In this document: positions 23,588-32,092 of the stretch, piece by piece
How the letters are laid out: each line of letters starts with the position of its first letter
Position numbering within the stretch: position 1 is the stretch's first letter
Source of the DNA: an uncultured Clostridia bacterium
Lineage (GTDB): Bacteria; Bacillota; Clostridia; Oscillospirales; Acutalibacteraceae
Length of the DNA: 64,000 nucleotides
Reading direction: 5' to 3'
NCBI GenBank assembly: GCA_945912145.1
Contig: CAMEBF010000004.1
Coordinates: 1-64,000 of the forward strand
Program-made: the position numbers and the translations under genes
The notes under the pieces: generated by a model
Seen by the model: only the letters and a program-made list of their open reading frames with translations
Told to the model about the DNA's origin: nothing
The model's database searches: none

Positions 23588-25066
23588 ATGGTCTTCTCAA
23601 GTTTGTTTTTTATCTGTATCTTTTTGCCGCTGAACTTAGCGGCTTATTACATTCCGACAAAAAACAGCACGAGGAACGTGATTATGCTCGTTTTCTCGCT
23701 GATTTTTTATGCGTGGGGTGAGCCGAAATACGTCTTTCTTCTGCTGTTTATGTCGTTTGCCTGCTGGTTTTTCGCGCTCTCGATCGAGAAATCCAAACAG
23801 CACGGCGATACCAAGGGAGCGCGCCTCTCGTTAGTTGCCGCCTGCGTGGTCGCGCTCGGGCTCATCGCCATATTCAAATACAGCTCGTTCTTTGTGAACA
23901 CGATCTATGCGATCGCCGGGACGGACAAGTCGATGACGCCGTTCTCCCTGCCCATCGGCATCTCGTTCTATACGTTCCAGCTTCTGACCTATGTTGTGGA
24001 CGTCTACCGAGGCGATGCGGCGGCACAGAAGAAATTCAGCTATGTGCTGCTCTACGCGAGCCTGTTTCACCAGTGTATCGCGGGTCCCATTGTCCGTTAT
24101 TCCGATATTGAAAACGAGCTGACAAACCGAAAACCGACCATGTCGGACTTCAACAAGGGCGTGATGCGCTTCTCCTCGGGACTTGCGAAAAAGGTTCTGC
24201 TTGCGAACACCTGCGGCACGTTCGCCGACACGCTGCTGCTTGACGACGCGACAGCCGGCAATGCCGCACTTCTGGCAGATAATGTTCAGAAGCTTTCCTC
24301 TGCTTCCGCGCTGACGCTCTGGTTTGGCGTGCTGTTCTATATGCTGCAGATTTATCTCGATTTCTCCGCCTACTCCGATATGGCCATCGGCATGGGACTG
24401 ATGACAGGCTTCCATTATAAAGAGAATTTCGACTATCCGTATGCGTCGTCCTCCGTCAGCGAATTCTGGCGCAGATGGCATATTTCGCTCGGTTCGTTCT
24501 TCCGCGATTACGTCTACATTCCGCTTGGCGGCAACCGCAAAGGCGCCGTCCGCACGATACTTAATCTCTTCGTCGTCTGGGCGCTGACGGGTCTCTGGCA
24601 CGGCGCGTCGTGGAACTTCGTCTTATGGGGCTTATATTTCTTTGTCTTTATCGCACTCGAAAAGCTCTTCCTCGGCAAGCTCCTCGAAAAAGCACCGAAA
24701 GCCGTCCGGCATCTCTATCTGCTTGTCGTAGTCTACTTCGGCTGGGTGCTGTTCAAGTTTGACAATATGTCTCTCGTCGGCACGGTGCTCAAGGGTATGT
24801 TCTGCCTGAATCACAATTCATTTGCAACGCATGAAGCATTCCTCTATATCTCCGACAATTTCTTCTTCATCGTGATCGCCTGTCTGGCCTGCACGCCGAT
24901 CGTCAGATACCTGAAAAACATCATCGATCATTATTCCAAGCAGAACCAAGGAATCAATATCGCCTACTCCGTTTTCCGCGCCGTGATTCCGGCGGTGCTG
25001 GTCATCGTCTCGGCGATCTGCTTAGTCGGCGATTCCTACAATCCGTTTCTGTACTTTAGATTCTGA
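23588..25066 (+). CDS. MBOAT-family membrane O-acyltransferase (AlgI/DltB-like)
   Basis: The 492-residue polytopic protein has the MBOAT signatures FSAYSDMAIGMGLMTGF, SEFWRRWHISLGSFFRDYVYIPLGG and GLWHGASWNFVLWGLYF, the last holding the catalytic histidine. Family members carry acyl groups (usually acetyl) across the membrane to surface polysaccharides. Its partner at 25084 is a DHHW/AlgX-like SGNH protein, the standard pairing for exopolysaccharide or cell-wall acetylation. The substrate glycan is not identifiable here. The start at 23588 follows GAAGGAGG; a nearby ATG at 23583 is out of frame. Confidence 0.92.
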   Translation: MVFSSLFFICIFLPLNLAAYYIPTKNSTRNVIMLVFSLIFYAWGEPKYVFLLLFMSFACWFFALSIEKSKQHGDTKGARLSLVAACVVALGLIAIFKYSSFFVNTIYAIAGTDKSMTPFSLPIGISFYTFQLLTYVVDVYRGDAAAQKKFSYVLLYASLFHQCIAGPIVRYSDIENELTNRKPTMSDFNKGVMRFSSGLAKKVLLANTCGTFADTLLLDDATAGNAALLADNVQKLSSASALTLWFGVLFYMLQIYLDFSAYSDMAIGMGLMTGFHYKENFDYPYASSSVSEFWRRWHISLGSFFRDYVYIPLGGNRKGAVRTILNLFVVWALTGLWHGASWNFVLWGLYFFVFIALEKLFLGKLLEKAPKAVRHLYLLVVVYFGWVLFKFDNMSLVGTVLKGMFCLNHNSFATHEAFLYISDNFFFIVIACLACTPIVRYLKNIIDHYSKQNQGINIAYSVFRAVIPAVLVIVSAICLVGDSYNPFLYFRF

Positions 25067-25083
25067 GGGAGGAGGACAGAAAA

Positions 25084-26502
25084 ATGGAGCAAGACAAACA
25101 AATCAGCCAGAAAAAAAAGAAAAGAAAAAAAGCCAGAACCGTCCGGATCCGGCGGCTCTCCTATCTGATCGGCTCCCTGCTCTTCGTCTGCACGCTGACG
25201 GTGATGTTCGGGCTGTCCTTTGACTTTACCGACCGTCCTTCTTTTTCCGAAAGCGAGAAACGAGAGCTGGCGTCCTTCCCGAAGCTGACAGTAAGCGCGC
25301 TGTTCAGCGGCGATTATTTCGATGACATCAATCTCTGGTTCGCAGACACGTTCCCGTTCCGCGATTCGCTGGTCACGACCTCGACGAACATCAAAAAAAT
25401 GCTCGGCATCGGGCAGTCCATTCATCACTTTTCGGAGAATACCGGCGACGCAATCCCCGACGCAGAGGACACCAGTCAGGATTATGTGGATATAAACGCC
25501 GGACAGCCGGAGCAGGCTTCCACGCCCGATCTCTATAAACCGGCGCTGCCTGCAGACAATCCGCAGAACTCGCAGCAAGGCGGCGGAGAGAAGGAGAATG
25601 CCGTCGAGCAGAATCTCGGCGCGATTTACATCTACGACGACAGCGCGTACGAATACTACAACTTTGTCCAGAGCACCGCAGACAAATACGTCAGCGCGGT
25701 CAATGCGGCGGCAACGTCCCTCAAAGGCAGCGGCATCAATGTGTACAATATGATCATCCCGACGAGCATGGACATCAAGCTGAACGACAAGACCCGTGGC
25801 AAGCTCAATTCGTCCGACCAGAAAGACGCAATCAATTATATGTACTCCAAAACGGACAGTTCGGTCAAGACGGTCGCGCTCTACGACCTGCTCAAAGCCC
25901 ACCGCGACGAATATGTTTACTTCCGTACCGACCACCATTGGACGTCGCTCGGCGCGTACTACGCCTACGCCCAGTTCATGACGGTCAAGGGAGCGCAGTT
26001 CGAGCAGCTGAGCAACTTCACGCAGTACCAGTTCGACGGTTTCCTCGGCTCGTTCTATACGGACACCGGCAAGAACCAGAACCTCGCGAAATCCCCGGAC
26101 ACCGTTTACGCCTATATGCCGCCCTTTAATGTCTCGTTCCGCATGAAAGAAAAGGGGGCAGCCGATTTTATCGACTGGCCGCTGATCTGTGACGCTTCGG
26201 ACTATTCGGAATCGTACAAATATCTCTGCTTCATCGGCGGTGACAATCCGATCTCCGTCATCGAAAACAAGGATATGCAGAACGGCGAGACCTGCGTGCT
26301 GGTCAAGGAATCGTTCGGCAACGCATTTGCGCCGTATCTCGCCTGTAACTATCAGTATGTCTATATCATAGACTACCGCTACTATGACGGCGACATCACC
26401 GATTTCGCCAAAGAAAAGGGAGCGACGGATCTGATTCTGCAAAACAACATCTCCATGACGCGCAATCAGTCGCTTGTGGATAAATTCAGCGAAACACTGT
26501 AA
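25084..26502 (+). CDS. DHHW-motif SGNH hydrolase-like protein (AlgJ/AlgX type)
   Basis: The 472-residue protein has a basic N-terminus, one signal-anchor helix (about residues 25-45) and an extracytoplasmic AlgX/DHHW domain. The eponymous motif is in YFRTDHHWTSLGAYYAYAQF. A preceding Pro/Gln/Glu-rich low-complexity stretch (~140-180) looks like a linker. ESFGNAFAPYL near the C-terminus should hold the catalytic Ser. It is the extracellular half of an O-acetylation pair with the MBOAT gene 17 nt upstream. Confidence 0.88.
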   Translation: MEQDKQISQKKKKRKKARTVRIRRLSYLIGSLLFVCTLTVMFGLSFDFTDRPSFSESEKRELASFPKLTVSALFSGDYFDDINLWFADTFPFRDSLVTTSTNIKKMLGIGQSIHHFSENTGDAIPDAEDTSQDYVDINAGQPEQASTPDLYKPALPADNPQNSQQGGGEKENAVEQNLGAIYIYDDSAYEYYNFVQSTADKYVSAVNAAATSLKGSGINVYNMIIPTSMDIKLNDKTRGKLNSSDQKDAINYMYSKTDSSVKTVALYDLLKAHRDEYVYFRTDHHWTSLGAYYAYAQFMTVKGAQFEQLSNFTQYQFDGFLGSFYTDTGKNQNLAKSPDTVYAYMPPFNVSFRMKEKGAADFIDWPLICDASDYSESYKYLCFIGGDNPISVIENKDMQNGETCVLVKESFGNAFAPYLACNYQYVYIIDYRYYDGDITDFAKEKGATDLILQNNISMTRNQSLVDKFSETL

Positions 26503-26504
26503 AA

Positions 26505-26564
26505 AAAGTCACGGCGCGAAAAAGTGCCGTGACTTTTATAATCCAAGCCCGCAGGGCTTCCGAA
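26505..26564. repeat. composite repeat: GTCACGGCAC hairpin plus AAGCCC palindrome, copy 2
   Basis: A GTCACGGC..GCCGTGAC hairpin is joined to the exact 20-mer AAGCCCGCAGGGCTTCCGAA (26545-26564). This is the inverted counterpart of 16185-16245. Downstream, ATTCACTCTTCACT-type words follow to about 26597. Confidence 0.75.
26508..26533 (+). terminator. terminator of the MBOAT-DHHW operon
   Basis: GTCACGGC/GCCGTGAC closes over GCGAAAAAGT and is followed by TTTTATAAT, 5 nt past the stop codon. It is also part of a repeat family. Confidence 0.7.
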
Positions 26565-26615
26565 CCTCTTACATCTTCACTATTCACTCTTCACTGCGGC
26601 GCGGCGCGACGCTCT

Positions 26616-26873
26616 CTACCATGCTTTGCGTTTGACATCCGGACATTTCTTATTGCGGTACGCTGCGCGGAACTCCACATAGCAGCCGCATTTCAGGCAC
26701 ACGCCGCTGATCAAATTGTCGCAGTCCTTGCACTTTTCCAATCTCTCTTGATACAGCTCGTCGGGACATTTGTCCGCGGACTTTATTTTTTGGATGTATT
26801 CCTGAACCAGCTTATAATTTTCCTCCTCCCCGCTCTGGAGGAGGAGGCATTTTTTGCATTCGCGCAGTTCCAT
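26616..26873 (-). CDS. DUF6171-like small Cys-rich protein
   Basis: The 85-residue protein has CxxC pairs (RECKKCLLL; KCKDCDNLISGVCLKCGCYVE) and a late CPDVKRKAW, probably binding a zinc or iron-sulfur centre. The pattern fits DUF6171. Its start codon overlaps the stop codon of the GH51 gene (TAATG), so it is translationally coupled to it, although a role in arabinan use is unlikely a priori. The function is unknown. Confidence 0.75.
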   Translation of the reverse strand: MELRECKKCLLLQSGEEENYKLVQEYIQKIKSADKCPDELYQERLEKCKDCDNLISGVCLKCGCYVEFRAAYRNKKCPDVKRKAW

Positions 26874-28354
26874 TATTTCGTGATTGTGAATTTGACGACG
26901 CTGCAAGGCGGAATCTTCGCCGTAAAGCCGTCGGCGGTCTTCTCGAAATCCGTATAAACGGCTGTTTTGACCTTATCCTTGTCGTCAAACGTATTATGAT
27001 CATCCATCGCGCCGGTCAGAATCTCCGCCTTGACGGTCTTAACTTCGGAATCGGCGATCTGACATTTCACTTCCTTGGTCTCGTCAAGCGAAACGTTGAC
27101 GATCGTCGAGGTAATGACGCCGTTTTCGTCCATCGAAGCACTCTCGATGAGCTTGGGCATCGTCAGTCCCTCACACTCAAGGGTATCGCTGGTCAGATAG
27201 CTGCCGAGCAGCGTGTTCTGCTGATGGTCTTTATACATCTTGAAAACGTGATAAGTCGGCGTCAGGAGCATATCTTCGCCGTCCGTCAGCACGACAGCCT
27301 GCAGGACGTTAACAAGCTGTGCGATATTCGCCATACGGATACGGTCGGAGTGTTTATTGAAGATATTGAGCGTCAGGCCCGCGACCATCGCGTCGCGCAT
27401 CGTGTTCTGCTGATAGAGGAAGCCGGGATTCGTGCCCTCTTCCACGTCGAACCATGTACCCCATTCGTCTACGATCAGATCGACGCGCCGGTCGGGATCG
27501 TGACGGTTGATGATCTCCACGTGATTCTGAATGATCTTATCAATCTTATAGGCGGTCGTGACGGTCACATAATACATATTCTCGTCAAACTCCGCCGCCT
27601 TGCCGCGTCCGTCCCAGCCGTGCGGCACCGTGTAATAGTGGAGCGAAATGCCGTTCATGTGGCGTCTCGCGGTCTTCATAAAACGCTCTGTCCAGTCGTA
27701 ATCCTCGCTGTTCGGACCGCAGGCGATGCGGTAAATGTGCTTGTTGATGCTGTCGTAATCGCGGACAAACGTATTGTAGCGGTTAAATTCATAGGCATAA
27801 TACTCGGGACGCATATTGCCGCCGCAGCCCCAATTTTCGTTGCCGATGCCGAAATACTTGACCGTCCATGGCTCATCGCGTCCGTTCTGTTTGCGAAGCT
27901 CGGACATCGGGGACAGACCGTCAAAGGTCATGTACTCCACCCATTCGCTCATCTCCTGCACCGTGCCGCTGCCGACGTTGCCGTTGATATAGGCGTCGCA
28001 GCCGAGCTGACGGCAGAGCTCGAAGAACTCATGCGTGCCGAAGCTGTTGTCCTCAACGACGCCGCCCCAATGAGTGTTGATCATCTTTTTGCGGTTTTCA
28101 AGCGGACCGATGCCGTCTTTCCAATGGTATTCATCCGCAAAGCAGCCGCCGGGCCAGCGGAGAACGGGAATGCCCATCTCCTTAAGCGCGTTTACGACGT
28201 CGCAGCGCATACCGTTCACGTTGGGAATCGGCGAATCCTTGCCGACGAAAAGTCCCTCATAAATGCAGCGTCCGAGATGCTCGGAAAAGTGCCCATAGAT
28301 GTCCTTATTGATCGTGGAAATTTTTTGGTTGGGATTGATAAGATATTTTTCCAT
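26873..28354 (-). CDS. GH51 alpha-L-arabinofuranosidase
   Basis: The 493-residue protein has the GH51 layout: N-terminal [20 protein letters not shown], acid/base Glu173 in GIGNENWG and nucleophile Glu297 in [11 protein letters not shown], then a beta-sandwich C-terminal domain. It releases terminal L-arabinose from arabinan or arabinoxylan oligosaccharides. No signal peptide is present, so it is intracellular. GGAGG precedes the ATG and its promoter is at 28393-28421. The next gene, a small Cys-rich protein, overlaps its stop codon. Confidence 0.96.
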   Translation of the reverse strand: MEKYLINPNQKISTINKDIYGHFSEHLGRCIYEGLFVGKDSPIPNVNGMRCDVVNALKEMGIPVLRWPGGCFADEYHWKDGIGPLENRKKMINTHWGGVVEDNSFGTHEFFELCRQLGCDAYINGNVGSGTVQEMSEWVEYMTFDGLSPMSELRKQNGRDEPWTVKYFGIGNENWGCGGNMRPEYYAYEFNRYNTFVRDYDSINKHIYRIACGPNSEDYDWTERFMKTARRHMNGISLHYYTVPHGWDGRGKAAEFDENMYYVTVTTAYKIDKIIQNHVEIINRHDPDRRVDLIVDEWGTWFDVEEGTNPGFLYQQNTMRDAMVAGLTLNIFNKHSDRIRMANIAQLVNVLQAVVLTDGEDMLLTPTYHVFKMYKDHQQNTLLGSYLTSDTLECEGLTMPKLIESASMDENGVITSTIVNVSLDETKEVKCQIADSEVKTVKAEILTGAMDDHNTFDDKDKVKTAVYTDFEKTADGFTAKIPPCSVVKFTITK

Positions 28355-28392
28355 TTGCCAAACCTCCGCTGACAGAACTCTGATTTTTCACA

Positions 28393-28421
28393 AGTATAGC
28401 ATACCTTGCCGCGATTTGCAA
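28393..28421 (-). promoter_or_regulatory. promoter of the arabinofuranosidase gene
   Basis: TTGCAA-17 nt-TATACT with extended -10 TATGC. The spacer starts ATCGCGG, closely matching the GH2 gene's promoter at 53740-53768. Confidence 0.6.
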
Positions 28422-28488
28422 TTCTTTTCTTGTCCGCTGTAACAAAAAACGACAACCGTCAATCTTTATGCCACATTCCGTAAATTCC

Positions 28489-28517
28489 TTGACAACAAGC
28501 AATATTTATGCTAAAAT
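28489..28517 (+). promoter_or_regulatory. promoter of the dockerin protein gene
   Basis: TTGACA-17 nt-TAAAAT with extended TATGC, 26 nt before the start codon at 28543. Confidence 0.6.
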
Positions 28518-28542
28518 ATCAATAAAGAATGGAGGTATTTTT

Positions 28543-29337
28543 ATGAAAAAAGTAAAATTATTCATCTGTGTGCTCTGTATTGCTGCGCTTTTGACAGCCG
28601 GCAGCGGAACAAGTCTTGCTTACGACATGAACCGGGAAATCCCGACGGAGCTTTTCCTTGCGGGAGACCGCCTTGTCTTGACGGAGGAAACCAAAATCAG
28701 CGACCTTACATTCAACGACACCATCATTTCCTTTACCGGCAGGGATGGCAATGCGCTTGACGGGAACGCGCAGCTCAAAACGGGAGATATGCTCTGGTAT
28801 TTCGGCGTTATCGATTACCGGGTTATTCTCCTGGGTGACGTAAACCGCGACGGTTTTATCACGGCGTCCGACGCCAGAGCCGTCTTGCGCTATGCTTCGC
28901 AGCTTGACCGTCTTTCAGCAGAAGATAATGACTGTGCCGCTGCCTGCGACGCCGATCTGTCCGGAGTGCTCACGGTGGAAGACGCCAGACTGATTCTGCG
29001 CTGCGCGGCCGGACTTGAGGATTTCGGCGGCATCAAAGAGGAGTATCTTCGCAAACAGGCAAACAAACCGGAAAGTGATTACAGCCCGTCGGAAGCCATC
29101 ATTATGCTCAATCCTGCCTGCGTGGACAACGAAGCGTGCTACACGTCGCAATTCTATGGCGAAGACAAGGTGAAAGACGTTGAAATTCTCATGGATTACA
29201 GAGAAACAGGCGAAGTCTACCTGCTGCTGACTCTATGCGAGCCGTCCAGGAAAAATGTCGACCGCATGATCGAAGAGCTCAAAGACAACGACGCCGTCAT
29301 TGCGGCGGAGAGAAACGTCATTATCAATCTTTATTAG
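28543..29337 (+). CDS. secreted protein with type I dockerin repeat pair
   Basis: The 264-residue protein has a signal peptide (LFICVLCIAALLTAGSGTSLA), an unclassified ~70-residue N-terminal domain, then a dockerin pair: DVNRDGFITASDARAVLRYA and DADLSGVLTVEDARLILRCA, each an EF-hand-like calcium loop plus F-helix. The ~100-residue C-terminal domain ends in ..AAERNVIINLY and is not recognised. A GGAGG site precedes the chosen ATG; the longer upstream frame lies inside the promoter. Dockerins attach proteins to cohesins, but none is seen in this window. Confidence 0.82.
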   Translation: MKKVKLFICVLCIAALLTAGSGTSLAYDMNREIPTELFLAGDRLVLTEETKISDLTFNDTIISFTGRDGNALDGNAQLKTGDMLWYFGVIDYRVILLGDVNRDGFITASDARAVLRYASQLDRLSAEDNDCAAACDADLSGVLTVEDARLILRCAAGLEDFGGIKEEYLRKQANKPESDYSPSEAIIMLNPACVDNEACYTSQFYGEDKVKDVEILMDYRETGEVYLLLTLCEPSRKNVDRMIEELKDNDAVIAAERNVIINLY

Positions 29338-29456
29338 CCAATCAGAAAAAGCGATGCTGCGGCCGGGAACGGTCGCAGTTTTTTACTCGCATTTTGGGTT
29401 TAAGAAAAAAAACTCACGCGATTTCCGATTTTTCTTCTACTTTTTTTCGGAAGTTC

Positions 29457-29485
29457 TTGCAATCGTCAAAAGATTCCTGTATAAT
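29457..29485 (+). promoter_or_regulatory. promoter of the GtrA-like/alcohol dehydrogenase unit
   Basis: TTGCAA-17 nt-TATAAT, about 57 nt before the TTG start at 29543. Confidence 0.65.
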
Positions 29486-29542
29486 ATTTCCGACAGACTG
29501 GGAAGTATGGCTTTCCCGAAAAAAAATTTTGGAGTGATTATT

Positions 29543-30106
29543 TTGGCTAAACTCAAAGACATCGACAACAAGGCTGCGGAAAAAGGATCGGTACTTGTCA
29601 CCATCTGGCAGTTCGTAAAATTCATCGTCGTCAGCCTTCTGGCTATGATCGTACAGTTCGTTCTGCTGAACACCCTGCAGCTTATCCCTGCAATTAAAGC
29701 ACTGGAAACCGTTGAATTCAGCTGGTGGGTATTCGTGTATCCCGTCGCCGTCGGCGGTCTCAGCTATTTCATCGTCAGCAATGTCGCGAACATTGTCGCG
29801 CAGATCGTCGCGTTCTTTGTCAATAAAGAAAAGACCTTTAATTCCGGCGCCAATGTCGCCGTCACGCTGCCCATCTACATCATCTTCACGATCGCGCTGA
29901 TCTTCTTCTCCGCATGGCTGAACCCCACGCTGAAAGAGGTCTTCGTCGGCTTCGACTGGTGCAGCGAAACGCTTGCCAAAAACATCGCCACGGCGATTTG
30001 CTCCGCGCTTCAGTTCTTCCTGTATTTCCCGGTAGACAAGATTCTGTTCCACAAGAAAAAAGAGGAAAAGACCGAAACCAAAGAGACCGCAGAAAAATCC
30101 AAATAA
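29543..30106 (+). CDS. GtrA-like small membrane protein
   Basis: The 187-residue protein has four predicted membrane segments and the family-like stretch NIVAQIVAFFVNKEKTFNSG, with a charged Lys/Glu C-terminal tail. GtrA proteins help flip lipid-linked sugars across the membrane. A TTG start is preferred because GGAG lies 8 nt upstream and the promoter ends at 29485; upstream frame would begin before the promoter. It lies 21 nt ahead of the iron-containing alcohol dehydrogenase, with no terminator between. Confidence 0.7.
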   Translation: MAKLKDIDNKAAEKGSVLVTIWQFVKFIVVSLLAMIVQFVLLNTLQLIPAIKALETVEFSWWVFVYPVAVGGLSYFIVSNVANIVAQIVAFFVNKEKTFNSGANVAVTLPIYIIFTIALIFFSAWLNPTLKEVFVGFDWCSETLAKNIATAICSALQFFLYFPVDKILFHKKKEEKTETKETAEKSK

Positions 30107-30127
30107 TTCTTTCGGGAGGTTTTTATC

Positions 30128-31339
30128 ATGAATAAAAAAGCGTATGAAGCATATTGCAGAGCCTACCAGGGCATTATGAGAGCAGCCGTCAACGTGCTCG
30201 ACTGGTCGGAGCCGAAGCTCATCAAGGGTGCCGGCGCCGTCAAGGAGCTGCCCAAAACCGTCAAACAGCTCGGCTACAAGAATGTTCTGGTTGTAACCGA
30301 TAAGGGGCTGATGGGACTGCATCTGCTCGACAGTCTGTTTGAAGAGCTCAAGAACAACGAGATCGCCTATGTCGTATACGACGGCGTTCAGCCCAATCCC
30401 ACGATTGACAATATTGAAGAAGCCAGAGCCCTCTATCTCGGCAACGGCTGTGAAGCGATCATCGCGTTTGGCGGCGGCTCGCCCATGGACTGCGCAAAGG
30501 CCTGCGGCGCAAGAATCGCAAGACCCGACAAGCAGATTCCGCAGCTGCGCGGTCAGTTGAAGGTTCTGAAAAAGATCCCGATGCTTTTCGCCGTTCCTAC
30601 GACAGCCGGCACCGGCTCGGAAACGACAATCGCTGCGGTCGTCTCCAATCCCAAAACGCATGAAAAGAACGCGATCAACGATCCGCGTCTTCGTCCGAAA
30701 TACGCGGTGCTCGACCCTGAGCTGACGGTCGGTCTGCCGCCTCACATCACGTCGACCACCGGCATGGACGCCCTGACGCACGCCGTGGAAGCCTACATCG
30801 GCCAGAGCAACACGCCCGACACCGAAGAAAAGGCGAAAATGGCGACGAAGATGATCTTTGAAAATCTCGAGGTCGCCTACAAGGATGGCAAAAATATTGA
30901 AGCGAGAGAAAATATGCTGCTCGCTTCCTACTACGCAGGCGTCGCCTTTACGAGAGCCTACGTCGGTTATGTTCACGCCATCGCGCATAACCTCGGCGGT
31001 ATGTACGGCATTCCACACGGACTGGCCAACGCGGTCATTCTGCCCTACGTTCTCGATTATTTCGGCGAATCGGCGCATAAGAGACTCGCTGAACTTGCCG
31101 AAGTCGCTGGACTCGACTGCGCCGGTAAATCCGACAAGGAGAAAGCAGAGATGTTCATTGCCGAGATCAGACGCATGAACAAGGACATGAACATTCCCGA
31201 CAAATTTGACCAGATCAAGGAAGCTGACATTTCCACCATCGCGGACCGTGCGCTGAAAGAGGGCAATCCCCTTTATCCCGTTCCGAAGATCATGGATAAA
31301 GAGGACTGCGTGAAAATCATTCGTCAGCTCATGGCGTAA
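30128..31339 (+). CDS. iron-containing alcohol dehydrogenase
   Basis: The 403-residue protein has the NAD-binding GGGSPMDCAKA and PTTAGTGSETT motifs and metal-binding HAIAHNLGGMYGIPHGLANAVILPYV (His residues). Members reduce aldehydes to alcohols or the reverse in anaerobic fermentation. The ribosome site is GGGAGG. Its stop codon TAA at 31337-31339 is immediately followed by the convergent stop codon of the DUF421 gene, with no space for a separate terminator. Confidence 0.93.
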   Translation: MNKKAYEAYCRAYQGIMRAAVNVLDWSEPKLIKGAGAVKELPKTVKQLGYKNVLVVTDKGLMGLHLLDSLFEELKNNEIAYVVYDGVQPNPTIDNIEEARALYLGNGCEAIIAFGGGSPMDCAKACGARIARPDKQIPQLRGQLKVLKKIPMLFAVPTTAGTGSETTIAAVVSNPKTHEKNAINDPRLRPKYAVLDPELTVGLPPHITSTTGMDALTHAVEAYIGQSNTPDTEEKAKMATKMIFENLEVAYKDGKNIEARENMLLASYYAGVAFTRAYVGYVHAIAHNLGGMYGIPHGLANAVILPYVLDYFGESAHKRLAELAEVAGLDCAGKSDKEKAEMFIAEIRRMNKDMNIPDKFDQIKEADISTIADRALKEGNPLYPVPKIMDKEDCVKIIRQLMA

Positions 31340-32014
31340 TCATTTCGTTTTTTTCCTGATTATATTCATATTGCCTTTCGCATCGATCGTAAGAAGCATG
31401 ATCTTCTTGGGGTCGATGCTTTTTTCTTTGCACAGCCGACTGAATTTTTCGTCCGTCATGCCGCAGTACTCGAACTCCGAATGAATGACCCTGCCATCGG
31501 AGATCAGCACGCATTGCAGTCCCTCGCTGCTGCTCTCAAGCTCCATATCCTCAATCGTCACGCCCCGTTTTTCGGGCTTGAGCAGCACGCTCAGACTGCC
31601 GTCCGTCTCGGCGATCGCATACTGCACGTCGCCGATGTCGAAAATATTTTTCTGCCGCAGCGATTCGAGCAGATCGTCCACCGTGTAGCGGATCCGCTTC
31701 ATCTGCTTCTGGTCGAGCTTGCCGTCGCGGATCACGACAAGAGAATTGCCCTGCAACAGCGAACGAACGTGAATGCTCTTCATTGCGATCAGGGAGACAA
31801 TGATCTCAAGCCCCACCAGAATCAGCACCGACACAATAGAGTTGAGCATCGGAATTTCGTTATCCTGCATCGGAATGGCGGCGATCTCGGAAATGAGGAT
31901 CGTGATGACCAGCTCGCCGGGCTGTAATTGCCCGATCTGCCGCTTGCCCATCAGCCGCATGACGAAAATCAGAAAGAAATATAAAATCACGGTTCGCACG
32001 ATTGTTATCAGCAT
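31340..32014 (-). CDS. DUF421 (YetF-like) membrane protein
   Basis: The 224-residue protein has two or three N-terminal membrane helices (RTVILYFFLIFVMRLMGKRQIGQLQPGELV) and a soluble C-terminal domain with LVVIRDGKLD and MKRIRYTVDDLLESLRQK. DUF421 proteins are common in endospore formers; the gene is divergent from the germinant receptor operon. The start at 32014 follows GGGTGAT. The precise function is unknown. Confidence 0.85.
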   Translation of the reverse strand: MLITIVRTVILYFFLIFVMRLMGKRQIGQLQPGELVITILISEIAAIPMQDNEIPMLNSIVSVLILVGLEIIVSLIAMKSIHVRSLLQGNSLVVIRDGKLDQKQMKRIRYTVDDLLESLRQKNIFDIGDVQYAIAETDGSLSVLLKPEKRGVTIEDMELESSSEGLQCVLISDGRVIHSEFEYCGMTDEKFSRLCKEKSIDPKKIMLLTIDAKGNMNIIRKKTK

Positions 32015-32092
32015 ACTATCACCCTTTCCAGTATTCGCCGATTCGGGACGCATATTCGTTTTTTTTCGGGCAATAACAAGAACGGTGGTAAA

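Noticed and set aside
25036-26442. Long open frame antisense to the DHHW gene
   Set aside because: Shadow of the real gene: no start signal and a composition (Arg/Val/Ile/Asp rich) typical of antisense frames.
29414-31078. 554-codon open frame antisense to the GtrA and alcohol dehydrogenase genes
   Set aside because: It runs across two real genes and a promoter, has no ribosome site and no family resemblance.
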